This document shows positions 14,158 to 26,221 of a stretch of DNA of 64,000 nt, in pieces. The position numbers and the translations under genes were made by a program. Source of the DNA: Pempheris klunzingeri (taxonomy: Eukaryota > Chordata > Actinopteri > Acropomatiformes > Pempheridae); contig NC_092013.1 of assembly GCF_042242105.1 (NCBI RefSeq), forward strand, positions 18,964,618 through 19,028,617. Direction: 5' to 3'. Numbering within the stretch: the stretch's first letter is position 1; every line of letters begins with the position of its first letter. The notes beneath the pieces were generated by a model. That model was not told the origin of the DNA. It worked only from the letters and a program-made list of their open reading frames with translations, and did not search any database.

Positions 14158-14425
14158 ATTGACAATGATTTTGATAATGAATTAATTGGTTTATGTCATT
14201 TGCGGCAAAAAAGCCACACATTATTGTTCCAGCTTGTGAGAATTTGCTGGTTTTACTTGTTTCACATTATAGTAACTTGAATCTCTTTGGGGTTGAGACT
14301 GTTGGTCAGCCAGAACAAGACATTTAGGAAATGGCTCTAAACAAACAGGGTGGTTTTTTTTTTTCATTTTGTTTTTATTGATCGATACTGAAAATAATCG
14401 TTGGCTGCAGCCGTAATCACTTTGC
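14158..14425. repeat. teleost 'ATTAATCG'-type MITE, copy B
   Basis: Second copy of the family at 9235-9502. It shares the end block 'GATTTTGATAATGAATTAAT', the internal 'TTGAGACTGTTGGTCAGCCAG', and the far end 'ATCGATACTGAAAATAATCG...GGCTGCAGCC'. Diverged and non-coding. Confidence 0.65.
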
Positions 14426-16721
14426 ACCATATTCGAGAGTGGTGATTAAATATTCAGGTATTCAGGTTTTAACTCTCATTCTGATGCTATTTCGGAAAAG
14501 AGACGGCAACACAAGACGTGTGTGGAAATGACTCCCAGAGGACCTACAATCCTCTCCTCATTTCTTCAGCCCAATCTTCTCCTACCCATCAACTTTTAGA
14601 CAAAATATATGGCCGAGCTCAGTCCACAATCAATTGAAGAGACTTTATTAGCATCCAAGCCCATGCCTGCGGTCTCTCTGCTACTGAAAACCAACCCTCC
14701 CCAGGTCAGACATAAAGCAATGGTCCAATGCTCAGGGGGGTCTTTCTGTGTCGCCCCACCAATCTATTACTGTGACAGCATGTCATGTAGGGGCCAGGGA
14801 GTTCGTTCTCCCCGGGGATCTCTAATCCAGGAGGCTGGATCTCTTCCTCAACATACGTCCTCCTCCTTGCCAACGACCTTCACATTTCACTGCAGGGATG
14901 CCGTTTGGAATAGCAACAACACATGCACCACGTCACATGCCATATCTGGTGCTGTAATTCTTGGTACTGGCATCACATCATGTCACATCCCCGAGGATCG
15001 CGTGGCTCTTGCTCGTGACTGTACCTCAAATGTTGAGAGGCCCCTGATAAAAATTCATATTTGATGCTGCTCGTGTTTAAAGGTCAGATGATGCTAATCA
15101 CAAGTATTTATCATTAATTTATGGGATTTTTGTTTCTGTACAAACTGATTTTTTTTTTTTTTTGTCTCCGTCCACATTAGCAAAAACACAGTTTGTGTGT
15201 GTGTAACGTACAAACATAATTATATATTAATATATATAGCGCGTGTGTCTGTTTTTTTTTTTTTTTTTAATTAAGGCTCAGAAGTTGATGAGATGCTGAG
15301 TTTAATTCCCTTGTCGTCCTCCATGTGTGTCACACTTATTTTATGCATCGCTGTGGCAGCAGCTGCTCGCATTTCCTTGGTGGTGAGATGGACTTACTGG
15401 AGCATGCAGCATGTCAAATCCAAAATCTTAGCATAAACAGAACAAATATTGTGACTCTTACACACAAAACTATTATTGTGTCCCATTTCACAACCCAGTC
15501 TCTTGGAAATACTAGACTATGTCTATACTGCTAATGGTTGGGCACTGTTGGCCGCTCCACCACTTTGGTCCAGACTCAAGTATCTCAACAACTTCTGCTC
15601 TTGCGCCTGTTTGCTGTGACCACGATCACTGTTCCTGTCTTGTTTTGGTTATCTTTAAGCACTTAAAGTACTTGGTTATGGTTAAAACGTACTCTACATA
15701 CCAAAAAAAAGTCAACGCTGACCTGAAGCTCAAGACGTGAACTGTGTGCTGTATCAAATGTAACCAAAAGTATATAAGCATCATTTTAAGGAGACAGACT
15801 TGGCTTTTTATCATCCATTTGATTGATTAGGCTATTTATTAAATGCCTCAAGTCGATCGGATTGAATTTGTCAAACTAGGTTTTAGTATTTTACAAAATT
15901 TTGACTGACAGAGAAACAACCAATTAGGTGATGCCCATTTAACCTCTCGCTTGGCTGCTTCAGATCACAGTAAGGAAAGTGTTGTTGCACTATTTGTGAC
16001 CTTGGCCTTCACCTTGACTCATGATAGCTGTGGCAGCGGACAGTGGGAATGCATAATGATTCTGCGCTTACAGGGATCACAGCCAATGCATGACTGATCG
16101 ATAGACGCTGCTAGTCTCCCTCTCTCTCTCTCTCTCTGCCTGTATTGATCAGCCAGTGTGTGCCTGCGAGCCAGACCGAACAGACAGGGGAGAAAAAAAG
16201 CCTTACTCCTCATTACTCAAAGAGCAGTCCAAGCATTGTCACTTTTGATGGAAACCAGCCCTCTTTTCCCCGACACAATGTTGAGGAATGAAAAATGCAG
16301 TTAAGATCTTTTGGAAGGGATTATTCTACCAAATGTCCTTGCCTCCTTCCAGACCAGACGCACAATATCATTTGTAATGTCACTTAAAATTAAAGCTTCT
16401 GCCAGAGTTAATAAGTCATTTTTTAACTTCCCAGACTGATAAAAAAAAAAAAAGTCTATCTTTAGCTGCCTTCAGCTCCAGAGGTTTGGATACATAATAG
16501 GTCTGTTTTATCCTCAGTAGGCAGCCGACAGAATAGGCTAGAAAATGATGGAGAAAGTGGACTGAATGACCTTGTGGAATAAAAACTCTATTAAGCATTT
16601 GTGAATGCATGTGAGATTAGACGCAGGCATGTGTGCAACAGAGTCAGTATCTAGGGAAAATCTAGGGTTTGTGTTTACTAAGACAATAAATCACCTTTAG
16701 TGCGGTGAAGGTTCAACAAAT
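14426..16721. other. intergenic DNA, no gene recognised
   Basis: Contains poly-T tracts near 15151 and 15252, an AT-rich patch at 15220-15240 and a CT run near 16119-16136. The 151-codon open frame at 14609-15064 has no motif I recognise and no splice or promoter context. Confidence 0.5.
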
Positions 16722-16784
16722 AGACTTGATATCAAGTCTGACACCTTTGCTATCTGCACGGGGATAACATTATAGCAAAGGTGT
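16722..16784. other. perfect 18-bp palindrome next to a 13-bp-arm hairpin
   Basis: AGACTTGATATCAAGTCT (16722-16739) is a perfect 18-bp palindrome. One base later, ACACCTTTGCTAT (16741-16753) pairs perfectly with ATAGCAAAGGTGT (16772-16784) across an 18-nt loop. The two foldbacks sit side by side about 3.6 kb upstream of kcna3. Function is unknown: a dimeric protein-binding site or transposon end debris are both possible. Confidence 0.7.
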
Positions 16785-17287
16785 TGGTGGACTTTCTATT
16801 TCTCTCTCTTAACCCACAGAGGCACACATGCATTCACTCTCCTAGCAGCGTAATCAAGACAGCACTCAAACTGAACGTAGAAGGCTCTGACTGCTGCTCT
16901 AGTCATCAATTATTATCATCCCTGACCCTCAGAGGTTCATCTGAGTCACAGAGCAAAATCAAAACGGGATTTTCTCCAAAACTGGAATCAGACCCCGAGA
17001 TGATGCACTCAATCAGTCTGTGTTTACAAGCGTAAATTACTGCTTACATGGCCCAGAGGAATTTAAATGTAATTTATTTTCAGCTATTATGTTTAACTGG
17101 AGAGTGAATTAGATAAAAGAAAGGAAGAAACCGAGAGGGACAGGGGGGTGTTGGAGCCAAAGGCTGTTTGATAACGAGTGCTGTTATAAAATGAAAGTGT
17201 CTGTCCTGCTCAGGGTCTAAGCTTTATATCCGTCCCTTTTAGTTGAGCTGATTTTTTTGTGTTTGAAAAGTGGCCTTGCAGTCGAGG

Positions 17288-17340
17288 CACACACACAAAC
17301 AGGCACACACACACACACACGCACACACAAAAAAAAAACA
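17288..17340. repeat. (CA)n compound microsatellite with A-run
   Basis: Interrupted CA repeat ending in a nine-base A-run. Confidence 0.85.
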
Positions 17341-18084
17341 CGCAGCCTGATTCCTTTTCATCCTGATATGTAACATGTTCATTCCTCAGCGGCAATGTTG
17401 AAAAATAGTCTCTGGTCTGCTCGTTCCTGCACGAGTTGGACCGGAAATTATGTAACTCCTTCAACTTAACTCCTTTTCTCTTTACAAAACGCTTTATGTT
17501 TTGTTACCATGGAGACGAAAACCCAGTCAAAACTTCCCGTGCTTTCTGAGAAGCAACTACTGGGAGGTTGTTAATAGCAGCGGGATTTGGTCTCTGTAGA
17601 GGACAGTTTTTTTTTTTTTAAATGTTTATCAGATTTATATGCAGGGGTTGGACGAGCAGGTGCGGCTGCACCGTGTTTACAGCGATTTACAAAGAGACAG
17701 TCGTCACTTAGAAATGACCAGACCCCTAGAAAATGAATGAAGCAACACAAATCTATGTGTCCGTTTCAGCACACAGTGCTCTGCTGTCGGTTGTTTGAAG
17801 TCGAATGGAGACGACAATCAATTCCTGTATTGACAAGTCTGTCTTTAACCCCAAGATTTACATTCCCAATATTTACTGTCCTGCATTAAGGGACTTAATA
17901 CTTTTCTGTAAGATACTGAATTTCCTCAAAGGCCTCGCTATCTGGAGCACCTCTCACAGGTAGCGGGTACTTCATAGTGCCATGTGCACTGAATCAAGAA
18001 TAATGATGTACAGTTTAATAACAGTTAAAACAAGTCCCTCATTTGTGTCTATGTGGCTGTGACATACAGGATGTGAAATATGGG

Positions 18085-18402
18085 GCTTAATTAACAATTA
18101 TCTTCATCAATTAATCTGTTCATTGTTTTTTTTCCCAATTTAATGGCTTGGAAAATAGTGTAAATTTTCCATCTCAGTTTCTCAGAGTCTGAACTGACAT
18201 CTTCAAATGTGTTCCGTCCAAAACCAAAAGAGATTCAGTTTTCAAAGATATGAAACAGAAAAAGCAGCAAAAGGATCCCACTGGACAAGCTGGAGCCAGA
18301 GAACAGTTCGTATTTGTGCTTAATAAATGATTTTAATGATAATAGTTGACGCTGATTAATTTTCTGTTCTAATTAGTCGACCAATTGTTTCAGCTCTGAT
18401 GT
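18085..18402. repeat. teleost 'ATTAATCG'-type MITE, copy C
   Basis: Best-preserved of the four copies. It begins near 'CTTCATCAATTAATCTGTTC'. It carries 'TCTGAACTGACATCTTCAAA' and 'AGAGATTCAGTTTTCAAAGA' inside, and ends with 'TTCTAATTAGTCGACCAATT' and 'GTTTCAGCTCTGATGTG'. The layout fits a non-autonomous, non-coding DNA transposon. Confidence 0.7.
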
Positions 18403-19710
18403 GAAACCTGGTTCGGGTCACGGTTCAGTCGGGTTAGAGGGAGTTCTGGGGTCTTCTCACTAAGGTCTTTCTTTTTCTCCTGTCTATCAAGAATCACTGT
18501 GAACATAATAATGATCAGGACAATAGTTTAATTGTATGTTACCTTTTATTTGTTTCACAGTTTTATTCTGTCCAGAAAATGGCGAGAGACTCCGACCAGA
18601 CTGTGGAGGGGAACCGAAACGAAACTGGAGTGGGAGTGACAACCAAGTTATGACACAGACGGACAGACCTGGAGAAATGTAGGTGCTGTTTGTAGCTTTA
18701 ATATCCTTCTGTAGTGATAGAAATGTACAGAATACACACTTGTACAGTTAAATTACTTATAAGCTGGGTTCTTGTAGGAGGGCTGGTTGCATTTGGGCAA
18801 TCAGGTCTAAACTCGAGCTCTGGAAGGTCAAACTTGGGAGTCCCCGTGGTACTTTCATGTGGTTCATATCCGGGGCTCTGGTATGTTTCTCCAGCTAGTA
18901 ATGAATCACTTAAATGAAATTAAGTTGTATGATTTGTTTTTTTTCAGTCTGGCTATTTTTAAACGGGCAAATAAACTCAAATTTATTACCTCACTTGTAT
19001 TATACTGGTAAAGTCTGCTTGTCTTTTTATATACAGAATTCCTGACAGTGAGAGGTTTTTCCCACGCTCCAGACATATTTTTTTTAGGCAGCGCAAAAGA
19101 GGTCAATAGGTTTTTGAGATCAGTGTCATCCGCTTTAAGAGGATTTTCTGAGTGCGTTCATAGTGGAGCACTAGATGTTGCCATATTTGGATAGAAGAGA
19201 GGCTCAGCTCTTCCTCTGGGTTTCACATGTTGAAATTAAAAGCCAGACTGTCACAATAAAAAACTAAAAAAGAGCAGATTGTGCATTAGCCTTAAATCCC
19301 ATTTGAACTCCACAGCCCAGTGCACATGCTCCTGAAGCCAGAGACGGCGGCAGATGCCTTTGATGCAGCCTGTCAGTATCAATTACAAACAACACTGATT
19401 TTTACATTTTCGTCATTAATCACAGCCGTAACAAAGGCTGACACTTGAGACGCTTCTTTGAGGCGTTTCTATCATCGCATGGCGGAGAGGCTTGTTTTTC
19501 TCCGAGTGGAAATGACTGTTCATGACTGATCCCGGGGCTTCTGTGTTCTGTTAACAACGTCGGGGGAACAAAAAAAAAAAAAAACCTGACAAAAAACAAA
19601 GTATGTGTAGATGAGCACACACGTGGACTGCGCACATACCAAACTCACCTCGGCGCTCCTGTGCTGGGGAGAAGCGCGCGTGTGGATTCACAGGCTGTTG
19701 CGCGCTTGTG

Positions 19711-19731
19711 TTCAGCACCATGGAGAGCAGC
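19711..19731 (+). promoter_or_regulatory. REST/NRSF (RE1) silencer-like site
   Basis: Left half TTCAGCACC is identical to the RE1 consensus left half. After AT comes right half GGAGAGCAGC, against consensus GGACAGCGCC. Spacing is canonical and about 18 of 21 positions agree. It lies about 0.7 kb upstream of the kcna3 start. REST represses neuronal genes in non-neuronal cells, so the site would fit control of a K+ channel gene. Occupancy is inferred. Confidence 0.7.
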
Positions 19732-20176
19732 AGCCCCCCACAACAAGACAAGGAATCAGACAAAGACCGAGTGATTAAGTGCTCTGTTTTTCATTCGTCG
19801 GGTGTGAACGTGTTGTCCCGTGTCAGTGTTACTTCAGCTCAGTTTCTCTGGAAAAACGAAGCAATGTGGTGACAACATGTGCCGATGTGTGTCAGAGGTG
19901 GCAGACACAGTCGCTACCAGACACACAGTTTCTATTTTTCTTTTTTCTTTGAAATAAATGCGATAAAAAGCTGGATTCCGGTTGTCCTGCTGGTCCAGGT
20001 TCATCTCTCCTTTTCGCACAAAGTGATATAATATGAGCTCACAGAGGAATAATCTAACTTTGATCAAACAGGTGTGAGCGTTTCTGCCCCCCCCACATAC
20101 ACACACACACACACTCTCTCTCACACTTCAATGAAGGTGCGTGCGCTCTCTACATTAAGTGTCAAGTTAATTTCCG

Positions 20177-20225
20177 ATTGGGCGGCTGGTGGACGTATGT
20201 CAGACATATGCGCGCCGTGGGCGGG
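20177..20225. promoter_or_regulatory. candidate kcna3 core promoter: inverted CCAAT and GC boxes
   Basis: ATTGG (20177-20181, inverted CCAAT) overlaps GGGCGG (20180-20185), and GGGCGGG follows at 20219-20225. The area is GC- and CpG-richer than its surroundings and no TATA box is evident. It lies about 190-240 bp upstream of the kcna3 ATG. The transcription start itself cannot be placed from sequence. Confidence 0.4.
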
Positions 20226-20320
20226 TGTCGACGTGTTTGTAGAAAAAAAAAAAAAAGAGGCTGAGGGGAGTGCAGCGCTTCAGTGTGCGGAGACGTGAAG
20301 ATAGGTGACGGTTAGAAGAG

Positions 20321-20440
20321 ATGCGAGCGCCGTCGGCCTCTGCTCTCCAAAGCAGTAAGCTTTGGCTGGGAGAGGCGTGGCGCGCGGAGCCCCTCCAGAC
20401 CGAAAAACCACCTGTATGGACGACCAGACCTACAGTGTGA
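20321..20440 (+). other. upstream ORF overlapping the kcna3 start
   Basis: The ATG at 20321 (G at -3) opens a 39-codon frame that ends with TGA at 20438-20440. It runs out of frame across the first kcna3 ATG (20416) and stops about 80 nt before a second in-frame ATG (20521). If present in the mRNA it should reduce use of the first start. The peptide has no recognisable motif. Confidence 0.5.
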
Positions 20441-21969
20441 GCCAGTCGCCCTCGTTCCACAGGCACAGAGGCAGCAACGCGACCGACAGCCGGGGTTATG
20501 CCGAGGTGGGGAAGGGCGTCATGACGGTGGAAAACATGCTGGAGGAGTCCGCCGTGCTCTCGGCGCCTCACCTGTCGGCGGATCGATACGAGCGCGGCCG
20601 CCAGGGATGCTGCGAGCGGGTGGTGATCAACATTTCGGGGTTACGCTTCGAGACGCAACTTAAAACTTTCAACCAGTTCCCAGACACGCTGCTGGGGGAC
20701 CCCAGGAAAAGGATGCGCTACTTTGACCCACTGAGGAACGAGTACTTCTTTGACAGGAACAGACCGAGCTTTGATGCCATCCTCTACTACTACCAGTCAG
20801 GGGGGCGCATACGGAGACCTGTTAACGTCCCCATTGATATTTTCTCCGAGGAGATCAGGTTTTATCAGCTCGGAGAGGAGGCCATGGAGAAATTCCGTGA
20901 TGATGAAGGGTTTATAAAAGAAGAGGAGCGCGTGCTGCCCAAGCGTGATTTCCAAAAGCAGGTTTGGCTTTTGTTTGAGTATCCCGAAAGCTCGGGGCCA
21001 GCAAGGGGAATAGCCATCGTTTCAGTGCTTGTCATTTTGATTTCAATTGTTATTTTCTGCATGGAGACTCTGCCGGAGTTCCGGGATGACAGAGACCAAG
21101 CCACGGTGGCACCCACGGTCAATGGCACTGCTCCACACGCGCCAAGCCCCTTCACGGACCCCTTCTTTGTGATAGAGACCCTGTGCATCATATGGTTCTC
21201 CTTCGAGCTGCTGGTCAGGTTTTTCGCCTGCCCCAGCAAAACTTCCTTCTCCAAAAACATCATGAATATCATTGACATCGTCGCCATAATCCCCTACTTT
21301 ATCACTTTGGGGACCGAGCTGGCCGAGAGGCAAACCAACAGCAGCCAGCAGGCGATGTCCCTCGCCATCCTGAGGGTGATCAGACTGGTGAGGGTCTTTC
21401 GCATTTTCAAACTGTCACGACACTCAAAGGGACTCCAGATTCTGGGGCAGACCCTCAAGGCCAGCATGAGGGAGCTGGGCTTGCTCATATTTTTCCTTTT
21501 CATCGGAGTTATTCTCTTCTCCAGCGCGGTTTACTTCGCAGAAGCAGACGACCCCTCGTCCAGCTTCACCAGCATCCCGGATGCGTTTTGGTGGGCAGTG
21601 GTCACCATGACCACAGTCGGATACGGAGACATGCATCCCGTGACCATCGGTGGGAAAATAGTGGGGTCGCTGTGCGCAATAGCAGGCGTGCTGACCATTG
21701 CCTTACCCGTGCCGGTGATTGTGTCCAATTTCAACTACTTTTACCACAGGGAGACCGACGGAGAGGAGCACCCGCAGTACGTGCACACGGGCAGCTGCGA
21801 GCACCTCCCCTCGGAGGAGCTGAGGAGGTCGTGCAGCTCCTCGTCCCTCAGCAAGTCAGAGTACATGGTGGTGGAGGAGGGCATCAACAGTGCGTTCAAG
21901 CAGCCCAACTTCTCCACCGAGAACAACCAGAACTGCGTGAACATCAAAAAGATCTTCACAGACGTGTAA
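20416..21969 (+). CDS. kcna3: Kv1.3 Shaker-type voltage-gated K+ channel subunit
   Basis: 517-aa pore-forming subunit of a tetrameric delayed-rectifier K+ channel in the plasma membrane. A T1 tetramerisation domain (about 67-162; '[12 protein letters not shown]') is followed by S1 (199-217), S2 (251-271), S3 (282-300) and S4 with Arg320/323/326/329. S5 is 356-376, the filter TTVGYGD 399-405, and S6 418-439 with PVP at 431-433. His407 just after the filter is the Kv1.3-type outer-pore residue linked to C-type inactivation. Asn236-Gly-Thr in the S1-S2 loop is the usual glycosylation position. The C-terminus KKIFTDV is a PDZ-type ligand and identical to mammalian Kv1.3. The frame is closed by TAA at 20356-20358, so 20416 is the first ATG; 'MDDQ' aligns with human 'MDER'. 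A second ATG at 20521 (MTVEN) aligns with the shorter human start. The coding region is a single exon, as usual for Kv1. Confidence 0.97.
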   Translation: MDDQTYSVSQSPSFHRHRGSNATDSRGYAEVGKGVMTVENMLEESAVLSAPHLSADRYERGRQGCCERVVINISGLRFETQLKTFNQFPDTLLGDPRKRMRYFDPLRNEYFFDRNRPSFDAILYYYQSGGRIRRPVNVPIDIFSEEIRFYQLGEEAMEKFRDDEGFIKEEERVLPKRDFQKQVWLLFEYPESSGPARGIAIVSVLVILISIVIFCMETLPEFRDDRDQATVAPTVNGTAPHAPSPFTDPFFVIETLCIIWFSFELLVRFFACPSKTSFSKNIMNIIDIVAIIPYFITLGTELAERQTNSSQQAMSLAILRVIRLVRVFRIFKLSRHSKGLQILGQTLKASMRELGLLIFFLFIGVILFSSAVYFAEADDPSSSFTSIPDAFWWAVVTMTTVGYGDMHPVTIGGKIVGSLCAIAGVLTIALPVPVIVSNFNYFYHRETDGEEHPQYVHTGSCEHLPSEELRRSCSSSSLSKSEYMVVEEGINSAFKQPNFSTENNQNCVNIKKIFTDV

Positions 21970-22710
21970 ATAATCCCAGAGTGGGTCATTTATGGAGCAT
22001 GAAGAAATAGTAGCTATAAATATTTTTATATATAACCAATCGTAATGTGTGCGTCCATATCTGTGGGTGAACGCTGCGTAAAATGTCCGTTTTAACAAGT
22101 CATGTGTGTTTTTATTCGACCAAATGAAATCGTGATTGTCTCCAGCGTAGATTCACATGTTGAGTATTTCTCAGAGATCAAGAGGTCTGGAAATGATCCA
22201 AAACATTTGCACTGGAAAAGTATTCATTCAACTCATAACATTTAACGATCACCCAGGTGGTTTGTTAAAACCGATATTTTTGCAGTGTATAGTGCCACGC
22301 GATGCCTACATATCTTGATGTTAATGCGAAAGCTGTTGGTGTTCATGATTTGGGTTACACGTGTAGCATATAACGCATCTACCCACCAATCAAAAAAAAA
22401 AACAAACAAACAAAACAACAACAACGACGTCTTGTGCTTCGTGGAAAGAAAAGTTTCATTGTCCAGTACTGTAATGAATAGACTATGGTAATCTATATAG
22501 CCAAATGCCCGTTCAGGTTATATTTAATATCATAACCTGTCGATGATGTTGGACTCTGAGTCTTGTTCAGATTATTATTCAGGTAATAACACGCAGAGTG
22601 GTGTAGATGGAAAACGCTTATCATGAATTAGAAGTGGAGCTTTTCGTCAAATTGTATTTTTATCCAGAACTGCCTATATAGCCTATATTGAATAAAAACG
22701 GAAACTAAGT
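21970..22710 (+). other. kcna3: kcna3 3'UTR with candidate poly(A) signal
   Basis: Non-coding sequence after the stop. AATAAA at 22691-22696 is the first canonical poly(A) hexamer and would give a 3'UTR of about 0.75 kb. Longer forms cannot be excluded. Confidence 0.45.
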
Positions 22711-25700
22711 GATTCCGACTCCAAATGTCATTCCAACATTTGGCTAAATATCGCTGCCTGTCCATCCCAGAGCGAGCAGGAGGGCGTCTGGGAATCTATA
22801 ATGTGTGCATAAATGCGGGTTTGAGGTCACGTGACGACGGGAGGACAACAAAGGGAGGGAGAGCGTGCAGCACGTCCCGCCTCCTGCTCGCTGAGCCCGC
22901 CTTGTGATGCAGTCTCCATGACTACGGTGGTTTCCTGGGTAACCCCCTCCAATGTTACCATGGCATTGTGTTGCGTTTTCACAAAGTCTTTCCAACTGTG
23001 CTTCACGGTCACCTTTGTGTCCTTGAAGGGCAAACAGGGGACAGCGGATGCACGATTTCTGACACGTTAACACGGAGAGTTTGATCATATGTCTGTTTCC
23101 TTTTTAAGGCCGTTGAATGTCAGCATCAATCAGCACTATTAATCCGGCTTTTAGGCAAAAGTGGTAGCCTGTGACTTCAGGACGTGGGTTGGCAGACCTG
23201 TAGAAATCTAGTGAACGTCATGAAAAGCTGTTTGCATCAGTGCAGCCTCTCTTTTGTTTCCCTTCACTGAAACTGCCACAGCTGCTCTGTTTTTCAGATG
23301 TGAGCTCCGTTCTCTGAGTTGGCATGCCAACTAGGCCTGACGTCAGCTACCTTTCATCCCCTCCAGCAGACATTTGCACGTGTGCTTTTAGAACAAAGTG
23401 GCTGAGAGCTGAAGTGACGCAAACAAACAGGTAAACTCAAAGGAGTCCAGCGAACATTAATTACAGGGCTCTGCTTCCTCTTCATGTTGGTGCGCGATAC
23501 GTATGAGAGTTTTTCAATATTACAGTCACTGTATTATTCTTAGGGCAACGATTCATTATCATTATCACTGTGTTAATTTTTTATTTTTTTTTAATTTTAT
23601 AATCATTTGATAGTCATTTAATCAAAGAGTCCCAACTGGCACGACTTGTTTTGTTCAAATAAGAGTAAATAATCAAGCGATTTTTCAGTTCACAGTCGTT
23701 TAAAATAGAGAAAAGCAGCAAACCTTCACACTGGAGAAACGGGCACCAGAGGGAGTTTGCCCGGAAAAACCACACAAAATGATTAATTAACGATTAACGA
23801 TCAAGAAGTAATTCTGTCTGCTAGTGATTTTATTTAATGGGGTGATAGGAGTGCAGTTCATTGTCGTTTCTTACTTTATAATTAACACGAGAAGAGACTT
23901 TTGTTCAGAGTTTAAAGGTAAAGACGGCACAGGTTTTATAAACTACAGTCTGTATCAGTTGGTCAAATGATGTGTTATTGCTGCTGAACTGAAGGTTCAG
24001 TCATGTTTGGGTTCAAGATGAACTGTGCTGCTTTTGAACCAACCAAGACTTCATTAGTCTGAAAATAGCTCACTTCTGTCCTCTAGTGGTTCAACTGGGT
24101 TATTACTGTTGGGAAGGAGATAAATATTGAGCTTGTACTGATAATATGTAGCTCCTTCTTTCTGGACTTGAACACTGACTGAATATGTTAGTGGGCCTTT
24201 ATAATCATGTAAGTGTTATGAAGTTATGATTAAGTCCAGGTTTTGTTCTCGCTACCTTGGGCCGCTCTTTAATAAGACTCCCTCGTCCCTCTTAAACAAT
24301 TCAAACATACCGACATTCCTCATTGTTCCATTAACGTGATCCTTCACGAATCTCCCTGATTTTATGAGGACTGCATAAAAACCTGACTTAGAACCGATGG
24401 CGCTGCAGACGTCTGCCTCAGAAAGTGACACATTACTTCTATTAGTGGTCTCCAGCTGTAAAATATGGTCACATACGATGGATTTTTATATGCTCTACAT
24501 CTGCAATTAGTGTTGAAAGCACTATTAAAGCACCACCACACCTCCCAAATTAGTACAATTGAATTTTTCTTATCGGTCCTTTTAGAGCAAACAGTTTAAC
24601 CTCCCTGGGGAATGGCTGACCTTATAAATACGTAATGCCACTATGTAGGCTGTATATATCTGTGCCCTAGGAATCATATTTGCCCATGCATAGCCTGCAT
24701 AACATATAAAACATATTTATACCTCATTAGGTGGAAAAACAATGCCTTATGGTCAAATTGATATCTAGTCATCCAATGTGGAAGCCCCTTTATGGCACAG
24801 GGAAGGGTTACCGGCTCAATACTCGGATCTATATGTTAGGTTTTGTTCAGGAAGTATATGGCCTTAAAATCCCACCTTGAGGCTTTTAAAAATGTGACCC
24901 ACACTTCTTATGTTTCCCAGTAGACAAAAGGAATTACAGTTTGTGAGCCAGAGGGCTAAAAAAAACGTCCTTACTTACAATTTGCATGACTTTGAACTAG
25001 AAAATGGACATGAAGCTTACTTGAAATTCGCTTTGCAGTATGCTGGGCTGTTACAAAGCAAAATCCACCTCTGAAGGATCACATGAAAGCTCATGAAGCC
25101 TTTTCTAAAAAAGACACATTTCAACAAAAGAAATGCGAATCTGCAAACCAAGAGTAAGAGACGCTAATTAATAACAGCATGTGCTTTCCACAAACAAACA
25201 CCAAAATACTCACAGAATGGTTCCTATGGTTAACAAATGAAACCTCAAACCCACTCTGACACTCGTACTCATAATATACTGCACAGGTTTGGGTTTGGGT
25301 TCAGCATTTGTTTTGTATGGTTTGGTACAGTGTTTTAACTGTCAAGCCTAACAAAAACAAAAGCCGCCTGTTTTAGTTACACATGTGACCCACATTTCAT
25401 TTCTAATTACAAAGGCTTATTTCATCGAATCTCTCTCTCTCACACACACACACAAAACCGCTAAGAGGCACTAGAGAAGGCTAGAAAGACATGGATTCAT
25501 CTAACATATAATCTGATCCATACAGCATCGTTTTAAGATGAAGCAGTTCTGCAGTGAGTCTTAAGATTTAACCCTTCGACCACAGAGGACATTCTTCCTT
25601 GCTGAATGTTCAGTTTCCCATGCAGAGTGACGCTGACCCGAGTCCGGCAGGCCAGATACCCACAGCTCCAGGTGCTCTTCCTCAGAAGTGCTGAGTGGCT

Positions 25701-26221
25701 TTGTTCCCTCTGTCTCTTCTTCTGGATTTAAGTCCTCCTTCAGTGTATTTTTAACCCGAGGAAATAAAAACGTGTCTGCAGGTTACCCAGCGCCGTTAAT
25801 CATCTCCCGCAGAGCTCGAGGACAGTGTCGGCCAGGGACACCTGCAGTTCAGCCTGTCTTGTTCTGGTTTGTGGAGAGAGGAAGAATCACATTAAAGGTA
25901 AACTTGTTAGGTTTAATAGGCTGAGATATTGCAGCCTCACGAGGAGATCAATGTTGCTCTTACAGTATTTAAATGAATGAAACAGCAGATCCTCTTATTG
26001 GGAGAGCAGGATGCTTATTACACAAGATTAATAGACACAACCTCTTATTCATTTATAAGAAGCCATACCAACAGGCGAAAAAACACTCTTCAATAAATTA
26101 TTTTATTCCATGTAGGACTGGGTATCAAACTGAAGGACTAAAGTACCAAAAACTGTCATTTAAGCTACACTAATCAATATTTCTGCCTTCAAAATGGACC
26201 AAAATGATTGTGTGTGTGATG
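22711..26221. other. intergenic DNA between kcna3 and kcna2
   Basis: No gene recognised. It includes one MITE copy (23541-23835) and a short (CT)n-(CA)n run near 25431-25454. Short open frames show no domains. Confidence 0.55.
23541..23835. repeat. teleost 'ATTAATCG'-type MITE, copy D (diverged)
   Basis: Begins with 'GGGCAACGATTCATTATCAT' and ends with 'AATGATTAATTAACGATTAA'. Internal blocks such as 'AGAGAAAAGCAGCAAACCTT' are compatible with copy C. It lies about 1.6 kb downstream of the kcna3 stop. More diverged than the other copies, so assignment is less certain. Confidence 0.5.

Noticed and set aside
13749..14162. 137-codon open frame
   Set aside because: No recognisable domain, and its end runs into a MITE copy.
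14609..15064. 151-codon open frame
   Set aside because: No domain, no conserved motif, no splice or promoter context.
20362..20415. Upstream in-frame extension of the kcna3 frame
   Set aside because: It begins at TTG, not ATG. The first ATG is 20416, whose MDDQ start fits the human N-terminus.
21043..22010. Long open frames antisense to or shifted from kcna3
   Set aside because: Shadows of the strongly coding kcna3 exon, with no independent evidence. The same applies at kcna2 and kcna10.
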